Shown here in pieces: positions 33,359 to 41,491 of a stretch of 64,000 nucleotides of DNA. The DNA is taken from NCBI GenBank assembly GCA_041821185.1, contig JBGUBD010000018.1:1-64000 (forward strand), written 5' to 3'. Each line of letters starts with the position of its first letter. Position 1 is the stretch's first letter. The notes under the pieces are model-generated. The model ran no database searches. It worked only from the letters and a program-made list of their open reading frames with translations, and was not told where the DNA came from. A program made the position numbers and the translations under genes. The stretch is from Phycisphaerales bacterium AB-hyl4 (GTDB lineage Bacteria; Planctomycetota; Phycisphaerae; Phycisphaerales; Phycisphaeraceae).

Positions 33359-35608
33359 ATGAATCGTCAATGTGTTCTGATGTTGATCGCTGGTGTCGTC
33401 CTGGGGTTCGCTGTGTCTCCGGCATTGGCGGCGGACGAAAAGCGGAGTTTGATTTACGCGGAGGATTTCGAGTCGGATCTTGGTGCACTGGTCAATAACC
33501 GCGATTGGCGGTTGCCGGGCCATGCGAATCTTCATCGCGACGAGGAGCGCCAGTCCCAGTCGCTGGTCATCCCTCAGCCGAGGGGCGACACGCAATACGC
33601 GCGGATCAACATCCCTGTGAAGGTCGGCAGGATTTATACAATCCGTTATGAAACACGGACAGTCAACGTCGAGCGGGACAGCGCGCTTCGCAATAGCCGC
33701 GGGGCCGTGGTTTTTGCGCAGTTCGCGGACCACAACGGTCACTATGTCGACGGCGGGACGTTCCCCGTGGGCCTTTACGGCACGAACGATTGGCAAGAAC
33801 GAAGCTTCGAGCTTCGCAACCCCGTGCCCGAGAATGCCGTATACCTCGATCTGCTGCTCGGGCTTGAAGGCACCGGCGAGGTCTATTATGACAACCTGCG
33901 GGTTTATGCTGCCGTTGAGCCGTTCAGTGCGTTGCACCCAGCGAACGACGCCACGGTCGATGAGCGCCGACCGGAACTGCGATGGGATGTGAATGACAAT
34001 TACGCACGATACCGATTGGAGCTTTCGCCAACGCCGGACTTCGACAGTTCAACTCTCACCTATGTGTACACAAACGAGTTGTCTGCACGGCCGCCCATGG
34101 GGCTTGATCCGGGCGAATGGCATTGGCGTGTCCGTCCCTGGTACCCGAGTCGGGTTGGGTTCAAGGGTGGCCCGAGCGATCCGCATCGTTTCGTAGTGTC
34201 GGAATCGGCTTCAACCTGGCCGCCTGCGGTACAGCCGCTCGGGTACGTCTGGGCGGAGGGGGCACGGCGGACGTTCGATGTGAAAGTCAGCCCCAACGAT
34301 CCGGACTTTGTCGTCCGAGCCTGGGTAAACGATGTCGAGGCTGAGCAAACGGGTTCGAACGCAGAGCATGTTACGTTCCGGCCAGCGAACGATCTTGAGC
34401 CGGGCATTCACGAACTCAAAGTTGAGGTTTATGCCTCCGGCGACCAGGTCGCGGACGCCGAGGGCATTCTCAACAACACGACGCCCGGGTCTCGCTCGCA
34501 GATCGGCGACGGCGGCATCATGGTTATTGATGACGAACCGTTCTTTCCCATCGGCGCCTTTGGTGAGCCGTCCAACAGCATGACGGATTTCACGGGGTAT
34601 ATCGAAGCAGGCCTCAATATGGCCTTCAGCTACCACTCGGTTGAAGATGCGGAACGGTCGTACCGTCACCTCAACAAGGCGCATGAGCACGGTATTCGTG
34701 TCATGCTTCGCCACAACTCCGGGTGGGGCTATCAGGACTCGTATGACCTGGACCTGCAACGATGGGTCGGCCGATTCATGCAGCACCCGGCACTAGTAGC
34801 CTGGTATCTGGGGGACGAGCCCGAGCTATACGGCTACAGCCCGACCTGCATCGATCTGTTGCGGGAGGAGATGAAAGCGACCGATCCGCATACGACGCAT
34901 ACGCTCGTGTCGCACACCATTGACCAGTTCGGTCACAAAAGCGATGTCTTCATGCCCATGACGTATGTGCTCGGGCCGTTCTGGCATGACATCGGCGACC
35001 CGCTGGACAGCCGCAAGATGTACAGCATGCCGCAGGGCATCGGAACCGCGCGAGCCAACCTGCCGGAGGGGCATCCGCAATGGGCAATCCTCCAAATGTT
35101 CGACCCGAGGTTTCAGGAATATGGCAAAGACTTCGACGCCGCGGTGGAGAAGCTCGGCCCGCCCAGCCGGCCAACGTATGAAGAAACACGTTGTATGGCA
35201 TATACCGCGCTGGCGTATGACGTGCAGGGCATTTTCTTCTGGTACTTCACGACGCCCACGGCATACAACATTCGGCTGGATGCCCCGGCCGTGTGGGATG
35301 GTATCGTACGCACCTCGCATGAGCTCGACTCGCTGCAGCCTTATCTGGTACAGCCCAAGGCGGACGCGGACGTGCTTGAACTGGACGAACCACTGCTCGC
35401 CTGGACCCGCGAGGTGGACGGTCGACGTGTGATGGCAGTGATCAATACGCAGATTGATCCGGTATCGGCCACCATCAACCTTTCCCAGTTCGGTGTCGAT
35501 ACGATTCATGCCCGTGAAAGCGGCGAAGCCGTGGCGGTCAAGGACGGACAACTTTCACTGAGCTTTGAATCACATCAGGTCCGGGTCTTCGAGTGGGATG
35601 CGCCATAA
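33359..35608 (+). CDS. Exported glycoside-hydrolase-like protein with CBM
   Basis: 749 residues with a signal peptide (VVLGFAVSPALA-ADEK). Residues about 30-190 look like a CBM4/9-type beta-sandwich (EDFESDLGALVNNRDW), then fibronectin-like segments, then from about 390 a TIM-barrel-like domain with ALVAWYLGDEPELYG, YTALAYDVQGIFFWYF and a beta tail. The DEPE motif matches that in the 963-residue protein at 25298-28189, so the two are probably distant relatives. Substrate unknown. Confidence 0.7.
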   Translation: MNRQCVLMLIAGVVLGFAVSPALAADEKRSLIYAEDFESDLGALVNNRDWRLPGHANLHRDEERQSQSLVIPQPRGDTQYARINIPVKVGRIYTIRYETRTVNVERDSALRNSRGAVVFAQFADHNGHYVDGGTFPVGLYGTNDWQERSFELRNPVPENAVYLDLLLGLEGTGEVYYDNLRVYAAVEPFSALHPANDATVDERRPELRWDVNDNYARYRLELSPTPDFDSSTLTYVYTNELSARPPMGLDPGEWHWRVRPWYPSRVGFKGGPSDPHRFVVSESASTWPPAVQPLGYVWAEGARRTFDVKVSPNDPDFVVRAWVNDVEAEQTGSNAEHVTFRPANDLEPGIHELKVEVYASGDQVADAEGILNNTTPGSRSQIGDGGIMVIDDEPFFPIGAFGEPSNSMTDFTGYIEAGLNMAFSYHSVEDAERSYRHLNKAHEHGIRVMLRHNSGWGYQDSYDLDLQRWVGRFMQHPALVAWYLGDEPELYGYSPTCIDLLREEMKATDPHTTHTLVSHTIDQFGHKSDVFMPMTYVLGPFWHDIGDPLDSRKMYSMPQGIGTARANLPEGHPQWAILQMFDPRFQEYGKDFDAAVEKLGPPSRPTYEETRCMAYTALAYDVQGIFFWYFTTPTAYNIRLDAPAVWDGIVRTSHELDSLQPYLVQPKADADVLELDEPLLAWTREVDGRRVMAVINTQIDPVSATINLSQFGVDTIHARESGEAVAVKDGQLSLSFESHQVRVFEWDAP

Positions 35609-35656
35609 GCAAGACGAGCATCATGGACATTGGGTAAGTCGTCTTTTGAGGGTGTC

Positions 35657-36949
35657 ATGAAAGAGCAAGCGAATACAACCACCTCAGCTGCACTGCCGGA
35701 CTACCTCAAGACCCGATATAAAGGGAAAGACCTGCAGAGTTCGCTGCGCGTCCTGAAGCTATTGGACAAGCATGGCAATATGTCACAGAAGGACGTGGCT
35801 CAGAAATGTAATGCGACCCAGCCTTTCGCCGCCATGCATTTGAAGCGGCTTCGATACGAGGGATTGATCAAGCGGGCGAGTCGGCGTTTGCCCGAGGGGG
35901 GCGGGAGGCCTTATGCGACGTGGCAGATTGACGCCGAAGTCAACCTGTTTCTAGGCATGGTGTGGTATGGCCCAGAATTCATCATGTGCCTGGCCGATTA
36001 CAACGGCAAGTCGAAGATATACGAACGACGCGATGTTCAGGATGTGAAGTCGCAGGGGGAGGTTCTCGAGATCATTGATGCATATGTCCAGAAGGCGATG
36101 AACTATGCATCTACCACCCAAAAGCATGTTCGATTTGCATACGTCGGCATGCCCGGCCATATGGACGCGGATACCGGCCGGTTGCTCAAATGCGTCAACG
36201 CCCCAGTGCTTGTCGGCCTGGACTTTGAGCGTCATCTGGCGGAGCGGTATGGCCTCGACTGCATGGTTCATGCGCAGTTCGGCCATTGGTTTGGTGAATC
36301 GCAGCTCTGGCCGGGCGAAACGGTCACGGTCATCAATTGGGACCAGGGCATTTCACTGATGACCGGGTGTGACGGTCAGGTGTTCTTCTACAACGATAAG
36401 CCGGGGAAGCGGTATCGCGGCGTCTGGGACATGGCTCATATCGTTGTAGAAAAGGACGGCAAGCAATGCCGGTGCGGCAAACGCGGCTGTCTGGAAGCAT
36501 ATGTTGGAGGCGGGGCAATATGCGACCGGCTTAATCGTAAGGATTTGCCTAATGCCGATGCGCTGATGAAGGCTGCGATGCAGGGAGATCCGGAGGTGAT
36601 CGCGGCTCTGAACGACGCGGCTGAATGCCTTGGCAAGCACCTTGGATTTTACCTGCAGTTCATCGGGACCGATCGCCTGATAATCACCGGTGTCCTTTCA
36701 CGAGTGTTCGACAAGTTCGCGCCCCATTTACGCAAGGGCCTGGCAACGCTTCTGAACGACGACTACATCGACGCAATCGGACCTTCCGCCAGTGTTGATC
36801 CGGATGGTCTTATGGCGGCCGGGACGGCAGAAATGGCTAAGCGGATGTTTTTTGATCGCAACTATTTTCTGAAGATGCGCAAGGAAAGCTCACGTTTCTT
36901 TGCGCAACAGACAGATGAGGAGCCACTGCCAATGGTAATGACAAAATGA
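35657..36949 (+). CDS. ROK-family transcriptional regulator
   Basis: 430 residues from the ATG at 35657 (GAGGG upstream; a TTG at 35630 is possible). A winged helix-turn-helix (residues about 30-80, LDKHGNMSQKDVAQKCNATQ) is followed by a sugar-kinase-like ROK domain with the zinc motif CRCGKRGCLEAY and IGTDRLIITG. The ATP loop near INWDQGISLMTG keeps only part of the kinase signature, so it is a regulator and not a kinase. It lies 48 bases after the glycosidase gene, suggesting a shared transcript. Confidence 0.88.
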   Translation: MKEQANTTTSAALPDYLKTRYKGKDLQSSLRVLKLLDKHGNMSQKDVAQKCNATQPFAAMHLKRLRYEGLIKRASRRLPEGGGRPYATWQIDAEVNLFLGMVWYGPEFIMCLADYNGKSKIYERRDVQDVKSQGEVLEIIDAYVQKAMNYASTTQKHVRFAYVGMPGHMDADTGRLLKCVNAPVLVGLDFERHLAERYGLDCMVHAQFGHWFGESQLWPGETVTVINWDQGISLMTGCDGQVFFYNDKPGKRYRGVWDMAHIVVEKDGKQCRCGKRGCLEAYVGGGAICDRLNRKDLPNADALMKAAMQGDPEVIAALNDAAECLGKHLGFYLQFIGTDRLIITGVLSRVFDKFAPHLRKGLATLLNDDYIDAIGPSASVDPDGLMAAGTAEMAKRMFFDRNYFLKMRKESSRFFAQQTDEEPLPMVMTK

Positions 36950-37074
36950 ATGTCGCTTGAACGCTTTTGAAAAGCGGCAACAGATTGATGATGAAGCATT
37001 GAGTATTTGGGTGCAGCGAAGTTGTCTTCGTGACACCGTGAGTAGAAGCTTAACCATTTAGAGGAGATTCGATC

Positions 37075-37842
37075 ATGTCAGTAGCACACAAAGAACAGCG
37101 AAACGTAACGGGTATGGCACTCGGCCTGGTGATGGCGGTTGGCGTGGGCGCAGCAGCGCCGATGTCCGCAGATGCGGCTCTCGTCAGCAGTGATGAGTTC
37201 TCGTTTGGCTACGGCTATGATCCGGTTCCGGGATCCAGTCCCACAACTTACCAATGGATACCGGTTACAAGCGCCAACACGCCAACCACGCAAGGCGACT
37301 TTACCTTGACGGTCGACGTTACTTCGGGGCTCTGGAGTGCCGCCGGACCAACGTTTCCGAACCGCGTGCTTACGTCAGGTGGTGAGGGGTCTGGGTCCGG
37401 CAATTCAGCCACTTTCACCGCAACAATTACTGCCGAATACAACGGCCCCACGCTACCGGGGCTGGAAACGCGTCTGGAGATCAACTCCATCCGCATCTGG
37501 GCCTTTGGCGATGGCGCTCCCGCCGGCACTACCATCCGCTGGCTAGAGGTCACGCCGGGCAATGAGGGCACGTCTAATGATCTTGTGTTCGGGTCGTCGG
37601 GTGCTGGGGGGGGGCCTCGATCTAATGCGGCCAATTACAGCCAGTTGCTCTGGAGCCCTGACGACCTGACGTTGAGTGGCACGACGGTCACTCGTTCCTT
37701 CAACCTTGAGAGTGCCGCTGGCCGCCCCATCGACGGCTTTGAAGTGTTCGCCACGGTGCATGCGATTCCCGAGCCAGCCTCGCTTGGCCTGCTCGGCCTC
37801 GGCTCGCTCCTGATGCTCAGCCGCCGACGCCGGCAAGCCTGA
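37075..37842 (+). CDS. PEP-CTERM sorting-domain protein
   Basis: 255 residues: signal peptide (ALGLVMAVGVGAAAPMSADA), a beta-rich middle (FTLTVDVTSGLWSAAGP) and the tail IPEPASLGLLGLGSLLMLS with RRRR, the exosortase recognition signal. GAGGAG lies about 8 bases before the ATG. Likely surface or envelope protein. Its last about 79 residues recur in the truncated copy at 39725-39970. A terminator hairpin follows. Confidence 0.9.
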   Translation: MSVAHKEQRNVTGMALGLVMAVGVGAAAPMSADAALVSSDEFSFGYGYDPVPGSSPTTYQWIPVTSANTPTTQGDFTLTVDVTSGLWSAAGPTFPNRVLTSGGEGSGSGNSATFTATITAEYNGPTLPGLETRLEINSIRIWAFGDGAPAGTTIRWLEVTPGNEGTSNDLVFGSSGAGGGPRSNAANYSQLLWSPDDLTLSGTTVTRSFNLESAAGRPIDGFEVFATVHAIPEPASLGLLGLGSLLMLSRRRRQA

Positions 37843-37910
37843 CACTCTGTTGGCACGACGACGCGCCGGCAATGGAAGCGTTGAGTGCCCATGTTGTGCA
37901 ACGCGAACAC

Positions 37911-37943
37911 CCCGTCGCCGCGGGAAACCGTGGCGACGGGCTT
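37911..37943 (+). terminator. Hairpin terminator after the PEP-CTERM gene
   Basis: A 9-bp stem (37911-37919 with 37932-37940) with a 12-base loop and a short CTTT tail, 69 bases after the stop codon. Confidence 0.6.
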
Positions 37944-38175
37944 TGGACAGCACGGGCTCTCGGATCATGAAGCGCTGGCGCGGCGAAGCTACCGCTATGA
38001 ACCAGAGCCAGTGACGGAAGCTTGAACAACCAAATAAGGCGCTGAATTTTCAGTGGCTCACAGTGTTGCTTTCTTGGCGGTGGCAGCAACGCCCTTTTCA
38101 GTCCGTAAGTCCACTCCAATGATATGCGTAATGTCGGGCCGCGAGGTCGCTCAAACACGATCATGAGGGAGTTGA

Positions 38176-39408
38176 ATGATGTTCCATCGCCTTTTCTGCA
38201 ACTGCTGCCGATCCCTGTATTTGACCGTCGCGGCAATTGCCACGATCTCGGTCGCCACGACCGCCGCCGTCGCCTCACCGCCCAAGGTCGGCGCTTTCTA
38301 CTTTGAAGGCTGGTACCACGACACGCCGGAAGCCCGCGGCGCGTTCGTTACCGATCAGCTGTACTACGACTTCCCCGACCGCCGGGCGACCTATATGAAT
38401 GAGCTCTGGCGAGCCGACACGGTTGAGGCGATGGAAAAGCAGATCGACCTCGCCGCCGACGCAGGCATCTCCTTTTTCACGTTCAACTGGTACTGGAACG
38501 GCGCCGTCGAGCCCACCCTCGGCAACGGCATGAACAGCGGTCTGGCCAACTTTCTCCAAGCGTCCAACAACCATCGCATGGAGTTCAGCATTCAGGTCAA
38601 CAACGACAGTGTTACGCCCATTGCGCAAAACGAATGGCATGAAGTCGTCGACTTGCTCACGCCCTATTTCAACCATGATCGTCACGTGAAGGTCGGCGGG
38701 AAGCCGCTGTTGAATATCTTTAATCCGGTCGACCCGCACATCCCCTTCGACTACATCCAACAGGCCGCGCAGGCCGCCGGACTCGACGGTGTGGCGTTGA
38801 CCTCCGATGCCCGGGGCGCAGCCGACCGGTTCGACAATATCGCCCTGTACGCCGCCATGCCCGGCTACGAGGTTGGTGAGGCAGTGGCGTATCCCTACAA
38901 GAACCTCACCTACCTCATGGACGGCGTCGCGCCGCGCGAGAGCGACACCTGGGCCGACCCGGGCCTCTGGAACAGCCAGTCTGCCAACATCGTGCCCGGC
39001 GAGCAGGCGTTCATCCCGACGGTCATGTCGGGCTTCGATACGCGGCCGTGGCCTCATGTCGATCCGAGTTGGTATTTCAACAACCCCGAGTACTACATCG
39101 ACGGCGAAAACTGGGGCCGAACCCCTGAAAACTTCGCCGCTCACTTTCAAAACGCCATCGACTGGCTCGACGCCAACCCCCACCTCGCGACGGACGAACG
39201 CATCATTATGATCTACGCGTGGAACGAGTTCGGCGAAGGGGGATACATCGCCCCAACCCTCGGCGATCCGGATGGCGCATACCTCCAGGCACTGCGAAAC
39301 GTCATCCCCGAGCCTTCCGCACTCGTGCTGGTCTCCACAGGCGCCCTTATTTTGCTGCGACGCCGACATCGCCGACCGGGCGCACCAGTCGAGCCGCCTG
39401 CTGTTTGA
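38176..39408 (+). CDS. GH99-like exported protein with PEP-CTERM tail
   Basis: 410 residues. Signal peptide (SLYLTVAAIATISVATT), then a GH99/GH71-like barrel: KVGAFYFEGWYHDTPEARG, MEKQIDLAADAGISFFTFNW, GKPLLNIFNPVDPH and IIMIYAWNEFGEGGYIAP. The C-terminus IPEPSALVLVSTGALILL with RRRHRR is a PEP-CTERM anchor, but the last eight residues (APVEPPAV) are read from an IS3 remnant that begins about 39384. Family members cleave endo-mannosidic or related glycans. ATG at 38176 has GAGGGAG upstream. Confidence 0.82.
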   Translation: MMFHRLFCNCCRSLYLTVAAIATISVATTAAVASPPKVGAFYFEGWYHDTPEARGAFVTDQLYYDFPDRRATYMNELWRADTVEAMEKQIDLAADAGISFFTFNWYWNGAVEPTLGNGMNSGLANFLQASNNHRMEFSIQVNNDSVTPIAQNEWHEVVDLLTPYFNHDRHVKVGGKPLLNIFNPVDPHIPFDYIQQAAQAAGLDGVALTSDARGAADRFDNIALYAAMPGYEVGEAVAYPYKNLTYLMDGVAPRESDTWADPGLWNSQSANIVPGEQAFIPTVMSGFDTRPWPHVDPSWYFNNPEYYIDGENWGRTPENFAAHFQNAIDWLDANPHLATDERIIMIYAWNEFGEGGYIAPTLGDPDGAYLQALRNVIPEPSALVLVSTGALILLRRRHRRPGAPVEPPAV

Positions 39409-39535
39409 AGGCATCGGTGAATCGACGCCGCGACGGCGCAATTGCCTGCTGATCCTCGGGGATGCGGGGGATGGATTGACTCATGGCGGACTCCTTTGTG
39501 CCGGGCATCTTCTCGGCTTCGCCCGGAATCCGCTA
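39384..39535 (-). mobile_element. IS3-type OrfA 5' end remnant (copy 2 of the dispersed repeat)
   Basis: ATG at 39484 reads MSQSIPRIPEDQQAIAPSR, then RRFTDAFKQQAARLV, matching the copy at 24885-25080 for about 150 bases including the leader and its hairpin (GCCGGG then CTCGGC). It overlaps the final 25 bases of the GH99-like gene on the opposite strand, so an IS insertion fixed that gene's present stop codon. Confidence 0.7.
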
Positions 39536-39592
39536 ATCGTGGTAATCATTCTCTCTCACGCATCCTTGCAGCCGGTGACATAGTTTCTGAGT

Positions 39593-39680
39593 GTGCCGTG
39601 CAAAGGCACCGATCATCAGCGGGTGCGATTCCCGCCCGGCAACTGGGTCGCTCCGGCCGGTAGCAATAGGAGCTACGGTG
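39593..39680 (+). other. Hairpin-rich segment, possible structured RNA
   Basis: Three consecutive hairpins: GTGCC/GGCAC (39593-39609), GCGGG/CCCGC (39619-39635) and GTAGC/GCTAC (39659-39675). The phrase GGGTGCGATTCCCGC is reminiscent of group II intron or tRNA-like arms. It could be debris of a mobile RNA or chance. Not recognised. Confidence 0.3.
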
Positions 39681-39724
39681 GAGGCATCGAGCCGTCGAAG
39701 CGTCTGGTGTCTAATTATCTCGTG

Positions 39725-39970
39725 ATGAGTCGGACTGCTTCAGGGGCCGGTCCTCGGATAAATGCATCCAATTATAGCCAGCTGGTCTGGAGCCCTGGCG
39801 ACCTGACGGCCAATGGCACCGACGTTGTTCGGTCCTTCGTGCTTGGCAGTAGCGATTACCGCATCATTGATGGCTTCGAAGTGTTCGCCACTGTTCATAC
39901 GATTCCCGAGCCAGCCTCGCTGGGCCTCGGCTCGCTCCTGATGCTCAGCCGCCGACGTCGGCAAGCCTGA
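39725..39970 (+). pseudogene. Truncated second copy of the PEP-CTERM gene 3' end
   Basis: 81 residues align with the last third of the protein at 37075-37842: GPRINASNYSQLVWSPGDL versus GPRSNAANYSQLLWSPDDL, then DGFEVFATVHTIPEPASLG and RRRRQA. One LGL unit of the tail is deleted. There is no signal peptide and no start region, so it is a 5'-truncated duplicate left by recombination across the GH99-like gene. Confidence 0.75.
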
Positions 39971-40153
39971 TGCACGGCTGTCAGGACATCGCGGATTTAC
40001 GCTTGAGCGGCAAGACGCGCCGGCCGCAACACGCGACTGCGGGATCCGGAACGATTGTTTGGCATGAAAGGCGTCCGTTGATAGTACCGTTGGTGTTGTA
40101 ACCATCACGCCCGGCTTAACGCAGTAGCTGAGGTTGTGTTCGAGGAGTTGTTC

Positions 40154-41368
40154 ATGCAGTTGGCAGTTATTGGGGCAGGCGGGCGAGCGTGCAGCATGCT
40201 CGGTGAATTTTTAAAGGCTGGCGTAGAAGTCAAAGCCATAGCGGACCCGGATTCTTTCACGGTGAAGCAACGGCTGACGGAAGCGGGTATCGCCTACGAT
40301 CATGTGAAATTCGTCGACAACGCGCAAACACTTATTGACGAGGCTGACGACTACGATGGTTTCGTGATCGGTACGCGTTGCCATCTGCATACGCCGATGG
40401 CGATCAAGGTGGCCAAGACAGGCAAGCCGTTGTTCCTGGAAAAACCAGTCGCGATCAACCCCGAGCAACTCGACGCGCTGTCGAAGGCGTGGGCTGGCCG
40501 GGAGAACCAGGTCGTTGTGTCATTTCCATTGCGCGTGACGCCGCTTTTCAAGATCGTGCACGAGGTGGTGCGCAGTGGCCGGCTGGGCGTCATCAATCAG
40601 GTCCAGGCGTTTAACAATGTTCCGTATGGCGGTGTTTATTTCCAAAGCTGGTATCGTCGATTCGAAATGGTCGGGGGCTTATGGCTGCAAAAGGCCACTC
40701 ATGACTTTGATTACCTGAATCAGATCGTGAATGCTCGACCTGTCCGTGTCGCCGCCATGATGACCCAGCGCGTCTTCGGGACCGGCCAATCGCTGTCTTG
40801 CGATGAGGCTTCTGACGAGGAACTGGCCTCACATATTGATCGACACCTGAAGGCAGGAGACGAGCAGGACATCTCCAACTCGGAGGAAAACCTGGGGGAC
40901 CGTGGCAGCGCCTTTCATGCCGCGATCCGTAATCAGGATGCAGGCTCGGCCATCGTGTGGTACGAAAACGGAATTATTGTTTCATATGATCAAAACTTCG
41001 TCACAAGGAGATCTGCTGCGCGTCGGGGTGCCATCGTCACGGGTTACAACGCCACACTCAGTTGGGATTGGACACCCACGGGACGCGTGCAGATCATCGA
41101 TCACGCTTCCTCACGCGTCGACACAATAGATTGCCGTGAAGAAGGCGGTCATGGCGGAGGTGACCTGATGCTTGCCAAGCGATTCGTCCGTGTCATGAAG
41201 GGCGAACCGAACGAGGAAGGCAACCTTAAAGACGGCCTTTTGTCCGTGGGAATGTGCCTGGCGGCGCGAAAAGCATCCCAGCAACATACTGTCGAAGTGA
41301 TTCCGGCTATCGGCGACTTTCCACCGGCGACATCGGTGGTAAACCCCGCTTATATCGAATCCGCCTGA
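40154..41368 (+). CDS. Gfo/Idh/MocA-family oxidoreductase
   Basis: 404 residues. NAD-binding N-terminus MQLAVIGAGGRACSM, the EKPVAINPEQ motif with the conserved lysine, and the C-terminal substrate domain with GGLWLQKATHDFDYLNQI. GAGGAG precedes the ATG at 40154. These enzymes oxidise or epimerise sugars, often from cleaved glycans, so it fits this carbohydrate island. Substrate not readable. Confidence 0.9.
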   Translation: MQLAVIGAGGRACSMLGEFLKAGVEVKAIADPDSFTVKQRLTEAGIAYDHVKFVDNAQTLIDEADDYDGFVIGTRCHLHTPMAIKVAKTGKPLFLEKPVAINPEQLDALSKAWAGRENQVVVSFPLRVTPLFKIVHEVVRSGRLGVINQVQAFNNVPYGGVYFQSWYRRFEMVGGLWLQKATHDFDYLNQIVNARPVRVAAMMTQRVFGTGQSLSCDEASDEELASHIDRHLKAGDEQDISNSEENLGDRGSAFHAAIRNQDAGSAIVWYENGIIVSYDQNFVTRRSAARRGAIVTGYNATLSWDWTPTGRVQIIDHASSRVDTIDCREEGGHGGGDLMLAKRFVRVMKGEPNEEGNLKDGLLSVGMCLAARKASQQHTVEVIPAIGDFPPATSVVNPAYIESA

Positions 41369-41491
41369 CCGCCGATCCCTTCGATGGCTGGACGGCTGAG
41401 ACACAGTTGTTGTTTACAATCCGTTGTCATCGTCGGTACATGGCAACAAAACCAAATGCTCTATTGAGCTTCCACCGTCAGCGTAGAACTC

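Noticed and set aside
32768..33937. 389-codon minus-strand open frame
   Set aside because: Antisense of the prepilin and the start of the glycosidase-like gene; arginine/histidine-rich without any motif.
39593..39680. Group II intron or tRNA gene
   Set aside because: No reverse transcriptase, no complete cloverleaf and no domain V-like hairpin were found; only short stems remain.
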